Assembly (NCBI GenBank): GCA_037501455.1
Contig: CM074861.1
Coordinates: forward strand, 91,179,001-91,243,000
Direction of reading: 5' to 3'
DNA length: 64,000 bases
Source: Lantana camara
Taxonomy: Eukaryota; Streptophyta; Magnoliopsida; Lamiales; Verbenaceae
Part shown: positions 55,380 through 64,000 of the stretch, piece after piece
Layout of the letters: each line of letters begins with the position of its first letter
Position numbering within the stretch: the first letter of the stretch is position 1
Notes under the pieces: generated by a model
Seen by the model: the letters and a program-made list of their open reading frames with translations, nothing else
Database searches by the model: none
Told to the model about the DNA's origin: nothing
Translations under genes and position numbers: made by a program

Positions 55380-56342
55380 GAGACAATTAGTGCCCAAGGA
55401 ACGCCCAAGACTTATTTTAAGGATATAACCCTCAATTTTTTTCCTTTTTTTTTTATTCTCTATTATCTGACGTGGCTAATAATCACGTCATATCTTTCAA
55501 ATTCAGATCTCCCACCCAAATCAAACCCTACTTAGTTTCTTTTCTTCTTCGCCGTTTCTTCTTCTCTCCTTCTCTTTTTCTCTTCTTCTTCTCTCCTTCA
55601 ACGATGAAAAACAGAGATGGTCTTGTCGCCTGCACCTCTCCTTCTCACATTCTCTCATCGCGATTTGTCTTCTCACCTTCTCCCGTCGTCGATAATCGGG
55701 ATGAATCAGGATGAATCTCCTCTCCTTGTACAAGCATGACAAAGATAATCGGATGAATTTCAAAAATTATCGATAATATTTTTCTTCTTCTTCTTCTTTT
55801 TTTGTCTCAATCTTCAAGAACTTGAAGATATATGAAATCGCGTGAATTCTTTTGAAGATCGCGTGACTCGATCTTCAAAAGAAATCACGCGACTTCATAG
55901 AATTATGAAGTCGCTGCGGGATTATGATAGTCGAGCACGCGACTTCATAATTCTATGAAGTCGCGTGAATTCCTTTGAAGATCGCGTGACTTGATCTTCA
56001 AGAGAAATCACGTGACTTCATAAATCTATGAAATCGCATGATTTCTTTTGAAGATCGAGTCATGCGATCTTCAAACGAGATGAATAAAAATAACAAAAGA
56101 AAAAAAGAAGAAAAAATTGAAGATGAATAAAAATAATTAAAAAAAATAAAGAAAATAAAAGAAAAAAATCGAGTCCGCGATTTCTGAGATAGCTCACTCG
56201 ATTTGTACACGTGAAAAATAATTATATTTAATATTTATTTTATTAGACAAAATTGAGAAAAGGGTTATATACCCAATTCTTTTAAAACTAGGGGTTACAT
56301 AACTAAAAAAAGACTTAGGCATCCCTTTTAACCGAATGCCCC
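55380..56342. mobile_element. Second MULE-like element, nested in the CACTA-like element
   Basis: Flanked by a 10-bp direct repeat GACTTCTGAG (55370-55379 and 56343-56352). Ends are imperfectly inverted: left ...AACGCCCAAGACTTATTTT and GATATAACCCTCAATTTT; right, inverted, GGATGCCTAAGTCTTTTTTT and GTATATAACCC. About 960 bp, no transposase. The interior has a pyrimidine-rich stretch (55530-55610) and an array of palindromes (55842-56085). Confidence 0.55.
55842..56085. repeat. Array of nested palindromes (GAAGATCG / GACTTCATA types)
   Basis: Successive hairpins of two types alternate. CTTTTGAAGATCG pairs with CGATCTTCAAAAG (55849-55861 with 55869-55881). CGACTTCATA pairs with TATGAAGTCG (55890-55899 with 55904-55913). 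The longest is a 14-bp perfect arm CACGCGACTTCATA/TATGAAGTCGCGTG (55936-55967). The set is repeated about three times with decay. Confidence 0.7.
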
Positions 56343-56352
56343 GACTTCTGAG

Positions 56353-57180
56353 AGTCCATAAAGCAGTTGACTCCGGTCTAGACAGCTTTTAAAAAATCTT
56401 ATAAATGCCAAATTTGTAATAGAAGTCATCTACCCTAATACATATCAGCAACAGATTCCATTTTCTCAATTATGATTAATTCTCTAATTCTCTAATTATG
56501 CAACATAAATCCCCAAATTTGCAGGGGTTCTTTTTCTTTCAGTACATATTTCTTTCTCAAACATGATTTCTTGTTATTTTGACATCCAAATTTTCAAGAA
56601 AACAAATGCTAAATCTCACAATCAGTTAAACCAAATCAAGAAGTTATTATTTTTAAGAGAAAACACGACAAACATACCTTTGGGAAAGGAACTTCATATG
56701 AATTCACAGCATTAAACATTAATAATTCTCAGCCGGCAACATCAATTTTACAATATATTGCAAATCTCAGAAGTAATTTAACTAACAAAGGCTCTCGGAA
56801 ATAAAAAGGTCTTACGCGAGTGCAAGAAAAGATGTTGGAGGCAGCGCAGAAGTAGAGGAGAGTGGCGGCGATGCAGGAAGAGGTAAGCAGCAGCGGTGCG
56901 GGCGCAGGCGCGTGCAATTATAGGCGGGGCTACGTGAGAGAAAAGGGGTTTTATGCGCCGCCTACTCAAAGCGGTGACGAGCGGCGGCGTTTTTCTCAGG
57001 AGATGACGAGCGGCGGCGTCCTGCTCAGGCAATGACGAGCGGCGGCGGGTGCAGTTGGAGAGAGGCGGGCAGCCGCACAGTTCGAGGGGAGGGGCGGAAG
57101 CGTTACGGGGAAGGGATTGAAATTTGCAAATGGGTTGAAAATGATTCAAAATTCATTTTTAACCCTCAGATTTAGTTTTT
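56353..57180 (-). other. CACTA-like interior with GC-rich minus-strand leader
   Basis: From about 57130 down to 56815 the DNA is unusually GC-rich, with repeats of CGCCGCCGCTCGTCA on the minus strand. It reads as an open frame (Arg/Pro/Ala-rich, e.g. LVTALSRRRIKPLFSHV) up to a donor CGCGTAAGAC. It looks like the first exon or leader of an element transcript. Nothing downstream is recognised. Confidence 0.4.
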
Positions 57181-57645
57181 TTTTTTTTTAATTTTAAAAA
57201 ACCGACGGGATTCCCCTCGGAATCCCGTCGGAAATATTTAACCTTATTTTAAAATTATATATTTTTAAAAACCGATGGGATTCCGAGGCGAAAATATTTA
57301 ATCTTATTTTAAAATTATATATTTTAAAAAACCGACGGGATTCCCCTCGGAATCCCGTCGGAATTATTTATTGGAACTTTTTAAATTTTATATTTTAAAA
57401 AAACCGACGGGATTTCCCTCGGAATCCCATCGGAATAATTTAATATTATTTTTAAATTTTATATTTTAAAAAAACCGATGGAATTCCGAGGGAAATCCCA
57501 TCCGAATTATTTAATTTTTATTTTTTAAAAAAATAATTGAACCCCGTCGGAATTCCATCGGAATTCCCTCGGATTTACCGACGGCATTCCGACGGAGCAT
57601 TTCCCTCGGAATTTTCCGTCGGAATTTGCAGGATTTCTTGTAGTA

Positions 57646-57912
57646 ATTTATTTTATAATTGATGGTTAGGATAAATAAAAATTAATTTATATCTCATAAA
57701 AGAATTAATAATGAAATTATATCAAATAAGAAAAGATTTGTCTTGGAACTATCAATAATAATCTTTTTAAATATTAATAATTCAAAATTCTAAGAATTAC
57801 ACATTAAAAAACAATACACATAAAAAGTATATTATGAATTTTGTCAAAGGCAATTATTTTTTTAATTACTATTTATTTTTATAATAAAATAATATACAAA
57901 ATCAAGATAAGC
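57646..57912. other. AT-rich flank
   Basis: Its first 22 bases (AATTTATTTTATAATTGATG...) repeat 50055-50076 in direct orientation. Its last 55 bases match 50279-50335 in inverted orientation. There is no gene. Confidence 0.45.
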
Positions 57913-58090
57913 TGTAACGCCCCGGTTCCGGATGAAGAGGTAAGCACGCCACGTGTGAGATTTTGAGCGTAGGACTTATTTTAATTCTTTAAATTTCTAT
58001 TTTTCCCTACGTGACATCTCATATTTTTATAAATTCATGAAACATCAATTATGTGAATTAAGTGATTTTATAACATTGGAAAATTATTTT
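57913..58090 (+). mobile_element. LTR D: 5' fragment of a gypsy LTR
   Basis: TGTAACGCCCCGGTTCCGG followed by GGTAAGCACGCCACGTGTGAG, which matches the start of LTR B (GGTAAGCACGCCACGTACGGG). It is broken off at 58091 where another LTR begins. Confidence 0.7.
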
Positions 58091-58497
58091 TGTAACGCCC
58101 CGAATTTCATTAATCATAATTTTATGTTTGTTGTAATTTTATAAATTACATTTTATCAAACTTTCATGAAATTTCATGAATTCAATTAAACTAAGAATTT
58201 ATTTCATAAATTGAAAATATTTATTTCGTGAAATAACCACCGAATATGATTTAATTGTCAACTTGTCCCTATATGTGCATTTCTTTAAATTTAGGGACCA
58301 AATTGTATAACTTTCTCATGGATTTAATTGAATAATTAGCAAATCATATATCCTCAATTGCATGACTAGAATTCTTGGAGGATTAAATGGCAATTTAAAC
58401 ATTTCAAAACATGAATCACGTTATATGGCTTCTTCAAGCTTCCTTGATTAAATTTCATCAAATTTCTCCAACATATTCACTCCCTCATTATCGGTTC
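58091..58497 (+). mobile_element. LTR E: 5' fragment of a gypsy LTR
   Basis: Begins TGTAACGCCCCGAATTTC and includes the GGACTTAA-type segment seen near 34790-34860 in LTR C. It is interrupted at 58498 by the end of LTR F in the opposite orientation, so three LTRs are stacked here. Confidence 0.7.
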
Positions 58498-59205
58498 TGT
58501 AGTACCCCCACACGTGGAGATGCCACACCCCCGCACTACAGGTCGATCCACACACGCAATGGATAGTACGTACATGAATCAACCCGCAGCGAACGGGTGA
58601 CAAAGAATAAGAACCAAGCTAGCTAGGCGGGACTAACCTCAACTGGAAAACCACAATGCAATAAAATAAGCGGAAGCATAATAATTTTCAATATTAATTT
58701 CCAAGTATTCAAGTTTTACTATCTTCTAACTCCATATATCAAAACATTATCATCTCCCAAACTACATAACATGTCTAAAAGTAATAGATGCAATACATGA
58801 ACGTGTAGTGCTAGACTCGACTGAAAACAGAACAGGACTCTGACTCCCGCCTAGCACGAACCTGCAAAACACTGAAAGGTTGAGGTGTCAGTCCAACACG
58901 GACCGAGCGAGGGGTATAAATAAATATTAGTGCAATTAACATGCAAGTTCTAATCTCGGGTAAGGTTTTTAATAAAGGAAACAATATAAGTTCAATATTA
59001 GAATAGATCTCGCCCGAGATTACAACTAATCCATTCAATCAATATAAACGTTATCAATTCAATTCAATTCACTCAGTGGCCCGGCGAGTGAGGGCAATCT
59101 CCAACCTTACTCCAATTAGTGAACAATACCATCTTTAGGTTTTATTTCAATAATTATCATACAATCATTAGTGCACACTTAGCATTTTCATGAACTCCTT
59201 CTTCC

Positions 59206-59397
59206 TCCGGTGATGGTGGGATTGCAAGGCCCAACCATCCATGAACGGTGTACGTCGGGAACATGACTCCCACGCACGGGATTTCTTCCTCCACCAAACC
59301 TCCTGGTGGATTCAGAGGTGATCCCAAAATTGGTGAGGATAGTGCAAGAGTTACCCGTCAGCCCTTGCTTCCCCGGTTGGCTCAATACACTACCCTC
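59206..59397 (-). other. Conserved hairpin-forming block in LTR F
   Basis: Stem 1 on the minus strand is GAGGGTAGTG (59397-59388) with CACTATCCTC (59344-59335). It is open as a frame of about 84 codons and identical in design to LTRs C and G. Confidence 0.6.
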
Positions 59398-60216
59398 GGG
59401 CCCATGTGAACATGACATGCTTACTCGCCAAAACACGATCAATCACGATAACACGATTAATCAATAGATCATGAAATCATTTGCAATCGGTAGAGATTTT
59501 GGGAAAGATATACACACACATATATATATATATATATACATTTTGGCTGAAAACATCACGTTGGGTTGTAAGGGTTCCATATATCTAGTAATTAAACCTC
59601 ACCTGTGACGACCAAAACAAGAATACAACTATGGTGCGGCCTCCTCGTCAACAGGAATGAAATCTGTGCAACAAGGACAAGGGTTCGTGAGACACGACTC
59701 GTATGAACCATTTAAGACGCACGGCAAAGTCATAATTAGTAGGTCATGCAATAACAATTAAGGAATGTCAAATAAGAGCATGATGATCAATAAACCAAGT
59801 ATATAACACATATAAGTCACATAAGGGAGCCAAGGAAGTGAAAGAAAAGCAATAAGAAGGGTTTTGGTGAAGTTTGGCCAAAATCGACAATTTCCAAAAC
59901 GCATAAGCTGCAGAGAATTGGATATATCTTGAGTTGTAGAAGTTGGAATTGAGTTTTGTTTGTTGGGTAAGAAACTAGACACGAAGACCTTTCCGATGAT
60001 ATATGGCTCGTTTTCTAGTTCAAAGCGAGGCGAAAATGGCGTAGGCTTGAAGTTGGGTGAATGCAGTTTGTCGGTAAAGCAGCGACACTAAAAATAATTG
60101 ATAATATCTTACAAACTAGAAAAGATATTGCGATGATTCCAATTGGAGGTTGTTCTAGACTTCAGGATCTTTCCAACAAATCAAAAATTAGGTCATTTGG
60201 AGTTCGGATGAGGGAC

Positions 60217-60340
60217 TACCCGGCCGGGGAAATTACAAGCAAAAATCTACCCGGCCGGGGAAAACTTGTGCAGAAACTTTCTGCACAAGCTCTACCCGCC
60301 CGGGGAGTTTTTCTTCATGAATTTACCCGCCCGGATAGAG
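60217..60340 (-). repeat. Cluster of CCCGGCCGGG-type palindromes in LTR F
   Basis: Four motifs (60217-60231, 60248-60261, 60292-60306, 60323-60336) such as TACCCGGCCGGGGA and TACCCGCCCGGGGA, at the position equivalent to 4197-4320 in LTR A. Confidence 0.7.
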
Positions 60341-61242
60341 GGTTTTCAGCTGAAAACCGAGAAGAAACAGGGGAAAATAGGGGAGGGAAGGAAAAGGAAG
60401 CAAAGGCAACAACAAAACTTACCCAAACACCCAAACAATCATATAACATGCATACATGTTCAAAGTATCATAAAGTTCCAAATAAACACTTAAATCATGT
60501 AAAATTCATCAAAATCATATGCTTCAAGTTCATGCATCAATCATCATATAAACTCAAAATTTTCAAGAATTCATACATGATCTCAATTGATAATCATATA
60601 TTCATGCTTCTTCCAACTAAAACATATAATATCTAATTCGAATTACAACCCTAGCTTCACATATAATTTATCAAAGGTCACATACTCATGCACCACCAAC
60701 CTTGAATGAAACAAATGGAAGAAGAAGATGGCTATGGATTCTTAAGCTTCAAACTTGAGTTTTTCTTGGAAAAACTTGGATGAAATTGATGAAATCTCTT
60801 CTCCTTTCTTGAGGTTTGTGGTTCGGTGAGAGGGAGAAAGAAAATATGGATGAATTCTTGAATGAAGAATGAAATGGAAGATGATGGAAAAGCTTTACAT
60901 GACTTATCCATTTTGGACTTGATGAAATACCTTAAATTACATTTTAGTCCCTCAAAACTATAAGTTATGCAAGCAAGTTCCATTCCTACAAACTTACTCA
61001 CTTTGGCCCAAGAAATATTTATGCAATTGTGTCCTCGAATTCTAAAGAATGATCATATAAGGACAATTTGGCAATTCGATCACATTCGACAATTATTCCA
61101 CGTAACAAGTATTTTCAAGTTATACAATAATTTCCAATTCGATATGAATTCATATAATTGCATGAATATATAGTGCATATAATATTAGGAAGATTAATAT
61201 AATAACACATAACACATGAATGGAAAAAACCGGGGCGTTACA

Positions 61243-61262
61243 ATTCTCCCCCCATTAAAAGG
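61243..61262 (-). other. Polypurine tract of the gag-only element
   Basis: On the minus strand CCTTTTAATGGGGGGAGAAT directly precedes the LTR start TGTAACG. Confidence 0.8.
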
Positions 61263-61304
61263 ACCTGGTCCCCAGGTCCACTGTCGAGTTTTAAAATGAT
61301 GCAC

Positions 61305-61430
61305 AAGTAATAAGAGAGCCCCGTCTCCCTAACACAAAAGGAGAGCACCCCGTCTCTCAAACAAGAAATGAGAGAACACCGTCTCTCAAACAAGAAATAA
61401 GAGAGCCCCGTCTCTCAAACACACAAAATA
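61305..61430 (-). repeat. Hairpin array before the polypurine tract
   Basis: Four to five copies of GAGAGACGGGG(C/T)TCTC on the minus strand, as at 3095-3236. Confidence 0.75.
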
Positions 61431-61666
61431 AAACCCAAAAGAATAATTAAATAAACATTCACACAGTTATCACGTAAGGAACAGGTAGAAAACATCAATT
61501 ATGTCACTTACCATTTATATATAAGCAGCTAACAACTAACAAGAATTCATATATGGCAATAGTAAAACACATGATGCATGTGATATGCATGTTTAGGTGT
61601 ACCGTTCACCGTGGGTTATGCCATGAATATAGTTGATACCTTCGGCTACCACGTTCAGATGAGCAT

Positions 61667-62752
61667 TCACATTTTGCACCTCTCTTTCCAGAGCATATGC
61701 ACGAGCTTGAACAAGTGGCCTGTGTCCCCGGCAGACAACTCTCGTCGCTTCGGGCACGTGTCTACTAGGTGCTCATTGCTTCCACAACGCAGACATAGAT
61801 TCAAACGTTTCCTACAAGCCTCATAAGTATGTGTATCACGTCCACAGTAAGTGCAAAGAGGTTTTCCCGAAGATGATGTTGAAGTTGGTACACTTGGAGC
61901 TTTCGAGGTCGATCCTATTGATTGAGCCTTTTTCTGAGATCCTTCCTGAGGTGGCGAGGATTGATAAGAAATAGGCCTCTTTCCATTATTAGAATTTTGT
62001 CCAGAGTGAGGTACAGGCCTTCTCACATTCACCGAGTCTTCAACTTTCAAAGCTTTTATAGTAGCCTTAATCCAAGTACTCATGTTAACCGCTTCCAAGA
62101 CTCTCTGTATGTCTGGTCGGAGTCCTTGCACGAACTGCATAGCTTTGTGAAAATCATCACTCGCTATATTGGGTGCATAGCGAGATAACCTTTCATACTC
62201 GGATATGTACTCAGAAACGGACATTTCTCCTTGCTTTAGCTTAGTAAATTCCTTCAACCTCCGAGTCCGAGAAGATGGAGGGATAAACTTGTTCTTGAAC
62301 TCTCTCTCGAAAACCTCCCATGTAACCTGCTCCTCGGCGGCATCAAGGATAATTTTGGTACTCTCCCACCATGAATACGCTTCTCCCTGAATGAGGGTAA
62401 GAGTGCACCGAGCCTTTTCCCGAGACTCACATGGAATAAGTTCCCATATACGCTCAACTTCTTTAAGCCATTGCTCGGCTTGAATATCATTTCCCTTTAG
62501 GAATCTCGGCGAATGTTGATTCTGAAATTCCCTTAAAATAGCGGAGATAGGTGCCTGTTGTTGTGGTGGAGGAGCTGGCGGCGCTGGAGGCACATAATCC
62601 CGTAACCTCTGATCTATGAGTTGCACCATGGAATTTAAGAAATCCTGGGGTTGAGCCGGAGGGGGTGGATGTGGAGAAACCCTAGGGGATCGATCACGGC
62701 GATGTCTCCTATGACCTGGAGAATGTTCACGGCGAGGACGGCCTCGAGGCAT
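61667..62752 (-). CDS. Gypsy Gag protein (361 aa)
   Basis: Starts at ATG 62752 (MPRGRPRREHSPGHRRHRRD, basic N terminus), then a Pro-rich linker. The retrotransposon gag (PF03732-type) domain spans about residues 95-230: ADQWLKEVERIWELI-like region, CTLTLIQGEAYSWWE, FERE FKNKFIP and LKQGEMSVSEYISEYERL. Two zinc-knuckle-like motifs lie near the C terminus, CTYCGRDTHTYEAC and CLRCGSNEHLVDTC, in place of the single CCHC usual in many gypsy Gags. Gag packages the element RNA into virus-like particles. The frame is open throughout, so this protein may still be made although pol is missing. The last 20 residues run into 3' region sequence and were probably created by the deletion of pol. Confidence 0.88.
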   Translation of the reverse strand: MPRGRPRREHSPGHRRHRRDRSPRVSPHPPPPAQPQDFLNSMVQLIDQRLRDYVPPAPPAPPPQQQAPISAILREFQNQHSPRFLKGNDIQAEQWLKEVERIWELIPCESREKARCTLTLIQGEAYSWWESTKIILDAAEEQVTWEVFEREFKNKFIPPSSRTRRLKEFTKLKQGEMSVSEYISEYERLSRYAPNIASDDFHKAMQFVQGLRPDIQRVLEAVNMSTWIKATIKALKVEDSVNVRRPVPHSGQNSNNGKRPISYQSSPPQEGSQKKAQSIGSTSKAPSVPTSTSSSGKPLCTYCGRDTHTYEACRKRLNLCLRCGSNEHLVDTCPKRRELSAGDTGHLFKLVHMLWKERCKM

Positions 62753-62975
62753 CCTGAAATCAAGACACTAGATATGCATGTTGGATTAGTGGATGCAAAT
62801 GATTACAATTAAGGTCATAAGATGCAAATAAAACACATAATTCAAAGAATTCAAGTAAAGTCAAATAAGTGCAAGTAAGTTTTTAAGATGCAAAACTCTC
62901 AAATTAGCAAATAATCCTATGCCGTACGACTTAGACTCACGAGACACGACATTAGAACCGCGGTTTTGCAACCGG

Positions 62976-62987
62976 GCTCTGATACCA
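62976..62987 (-). other. Primer binding site of the gag-only element
   Basis: TGGTATCAGAGC on the minus strand, complementary to the 3' end of initiator Met-tRNA, seven bases inside the 5' LTR end. Confidence 0.8.
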
Positions 62988-62994
62988 CCTTAGA

Positions 62995-64000
62995 TGTAGC
63001 ACCCCCACACGTGGAGATGCCACACCCCCGTACTACAGGTCGATCCACACACACAATGGATAGTACGTACATGAATCAACCCGCAGCGAACGGGTGACAA
63101 AGAATAAGAACCAAGCTAGCTAGGCGGGACTAACCTCAACTGGAAAACCACAATGCAATAAAATAAGCGGAAGCATAATAATTTTCAATATTAATTTCCA
63201 AGTATTCAAGTTATACTATCTTCTAACTTCATATATCAAACCATTATCATCTCCCAAACTACATAACATGTCTAAAAGTAATATATGCAATACATGAACG
63301 TGTAGTGCTAGACTCGACGGAAAATAGAATAGGACTCTGACTCCCGCCTAGCACGAACCTGCAAAACACTGAAAGGTTGAGGTGTCAGTCCAACACGGAC
63401 TGAGCGAGGGGTATAAATAAATATTAGTGCAATTAACATGCAAGTTCTAATCTCGGGTAAGGTTTTTAATAAAGGAAACAATATAAGTTCAATATTAGAA
63501 TAGATCTCGCCCGAGATTACAACTAATCCATTCAATCAATATAAACGTTATCAATTCAATTCAATTCACTCAGTGGCCCGGCGAGTGAGGGCAATCTCCA
63601 ACCTCACTCCAATTAGTGAACAATACCATCTTTAGGTTTTATTTCAATAATTATCATACAATCATTAGTGCACACTTAGCATTTTCATGAACTCCTTCTT
63701 CCTCTGGTGATGGTGGGATTGCAAGGCCCAACCATCCATGAACGGTGTACGTCGGGAACATGACTCCCACGCACAGGATTTCTTCCTCCACCAAACCTCC
63801 TGGTGGATTCAGAGGTGATCCCAAAATTGGTGAGGATAGTGCAAGAGTTACCCGTCAGCCCTTGCTTCCCCGGTTGGCTCAATACACTACCCTCGGGCCC
63901 ATGTGAACATGACATGCTTACTCGCCAAAACACGATCAATCACGATAATACGATTAATCAATAGATCATGAAATAATTTGCAATCGATAGAGATTTTGGG
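62995..64000 (-). repeat. LTR G: 5' LTR of the gag-only element (partial)
   Basis: Matches LTR F from its end (GTGTGGGGGTGCTACA) through the structured block (63706-63894). The window ends inside it, before the donor-like site. Confidence 0.88.
63706..63894 (-). other. Conserved hairpin-forming block in LTR G
   Basis: Stem 1 on the minus strand is GAGGGTAGTG (63894-63885) with CACTATCCTC (63841-63832). Same design as in LTR F. Confidence 0.6.

Larger units (their letters stand above)
52907..57645. mobile_element. Large CACTA-like element with CCGACGGGATTCC subterminal repeats
   Basis: The ends are TATTACAAGAAATTCTATG (left) and, inverted, TACTACAAGAAATCCTGC (right), derivable from CACTACAAGAAA by C-to-T changes. 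Both subterminal regions (about 52925-53370 and 57195-57620) are packed with inverted copies of CCGACGGGATTCCCTCGG-type motifs, the hallmark of CACTA elements. I could not find TNPD-type transposase sequence, so it is non-autonomous. The 3-bp target duplication is not evident. A partial copy of the left tip (CTACAAGAAATTCTAT) lies 51 bp outside at 52856, so the exact left border is uncertain. Confidence 0.75.
58498..61242 (-). repeat. LTR F: 3' LTR of the gag-only element (2.75 kb)
   Basis: In minus orientation it starts TGTAACGCCCCGGTTTTTTC and ends GTGTGGGGGTACTACA. It contains the palindrome cluster (60217-60340), a donor-like site at 59602, the structured block (59206-59397) and an acceptor-like TTTTGCAG at 58862. 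Confidence 0.88.
58498..64000 (-). mobile_element. Gag-only (TR-GAG-like) gypsy element, minus strand, running off the window
   Basis: 3' LTR F (58498-61242), polypurine tract (61243-61262), gag (62752-61667), primer binding site (62976-62987) and 5' LTR G (62995 to beyond 64000). No protease, RT or integrase is present between gag and the polypurine tract, only about 400 bp with the hairpin array. Terminal-repeat elements keeping only gag are known in plants as TR-GAGs. Over the roughly 1 kb that can be compared, F and G differ at around 1.5-2% of positions by eye. Confidence 0.88.

Noticed and set aside
55521..55763. Arg/Glu-rich minus-strand frame of 80 codons
   Set aside because: It is the complement of a CTT/TCT-rich pyrimidine tract inside the MULE-like element, so the composition is a by-product of low complexity.
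1..64000. CRISPR arrays, bacterial operons, ribosomal RNA genes
   Set aside because: Nothing of the kind is present; the short tandem repeats are LTR or transposon features of a plant genome.

Overview
The window is nuclear DNA from a flowering plant, most likely a eudicot. Evidence for this is plant-type intron/exon structure, clade-2-like glutamate receptor-like (GLR) sequence, and plant lineages of Ty1/copia, Ty3/gypsy, CACTA, Mutator-like (MULE), Helitron-like and SINE elements. I see no intact host gene. Everything recognisable is either a broken tandem family of GLR receptors (minus strand, about 7.3-31.7 kb) or transposable-element DNA, much of it nested.

Layout: 1-6.2 kb is the 3' end of an old gypsy element with a long LTR (LTR A). 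6.2-8.6 kb holds a LINE relic, a 360-bp MITE with 9-bp target duplications, a Helitron-like 3' end and an orphan GLR exon 1 (copy a). 8.6-10.6 kb is a MULE with long TIRs, perfect 9-bp target duplications and relics of a transposase. 10.9-20.5 kb is GLR pseudogene b: a CACTA-like element splits exon 4, and a copia fragment fused to a gypsy pol plus LTR B replaces exons 2-3. 22.6-31.7 kb is GLR pseudogene c: all five exons can be traced, with two internal stops, a frameshift, a C-terminal stop and a young copia element inserted in exon 2 (TSD CCACA). 32.2-37.2 kb is AT-rich with a MITE, Helitron-like ends and a solo LTR (C, TSD GAGTA). 37.2-49.7 kb is a nearly complete Tat-lineage gypsy element (TSD AATAT) with a gag-pol broken only by TAG codons and a three-exon antisense gene near its 3' LTR. 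49.7-52.9 kb is AT-rich. 52.9-57.6 kb is a CACTA-like element carrying a SINE and a second MULE-like element. 57.9-64 kb is a nest of LTRs ending in a gag-only (TR-GAG-like) element on the minus strand that runs off the window.

The GLR copies once encoded ligand-gated cation channels of the plasma membrane. Paralogues b and c are almost identical in exons 4-5 and in the intervening introns, so the duplication is recent and neither copy looks selected. The most unusual signals lie in the long gypsy LTRs A, B, C, F and G. They share a roughly 190-nt block that can fold into three hairpins, one with a compensatory base-pair change, lying inside a possible LTR intron. LTRs A, B and F also carry clusters of GC-rich palindromes whose sequence differs between subfamilies while the position is kept.
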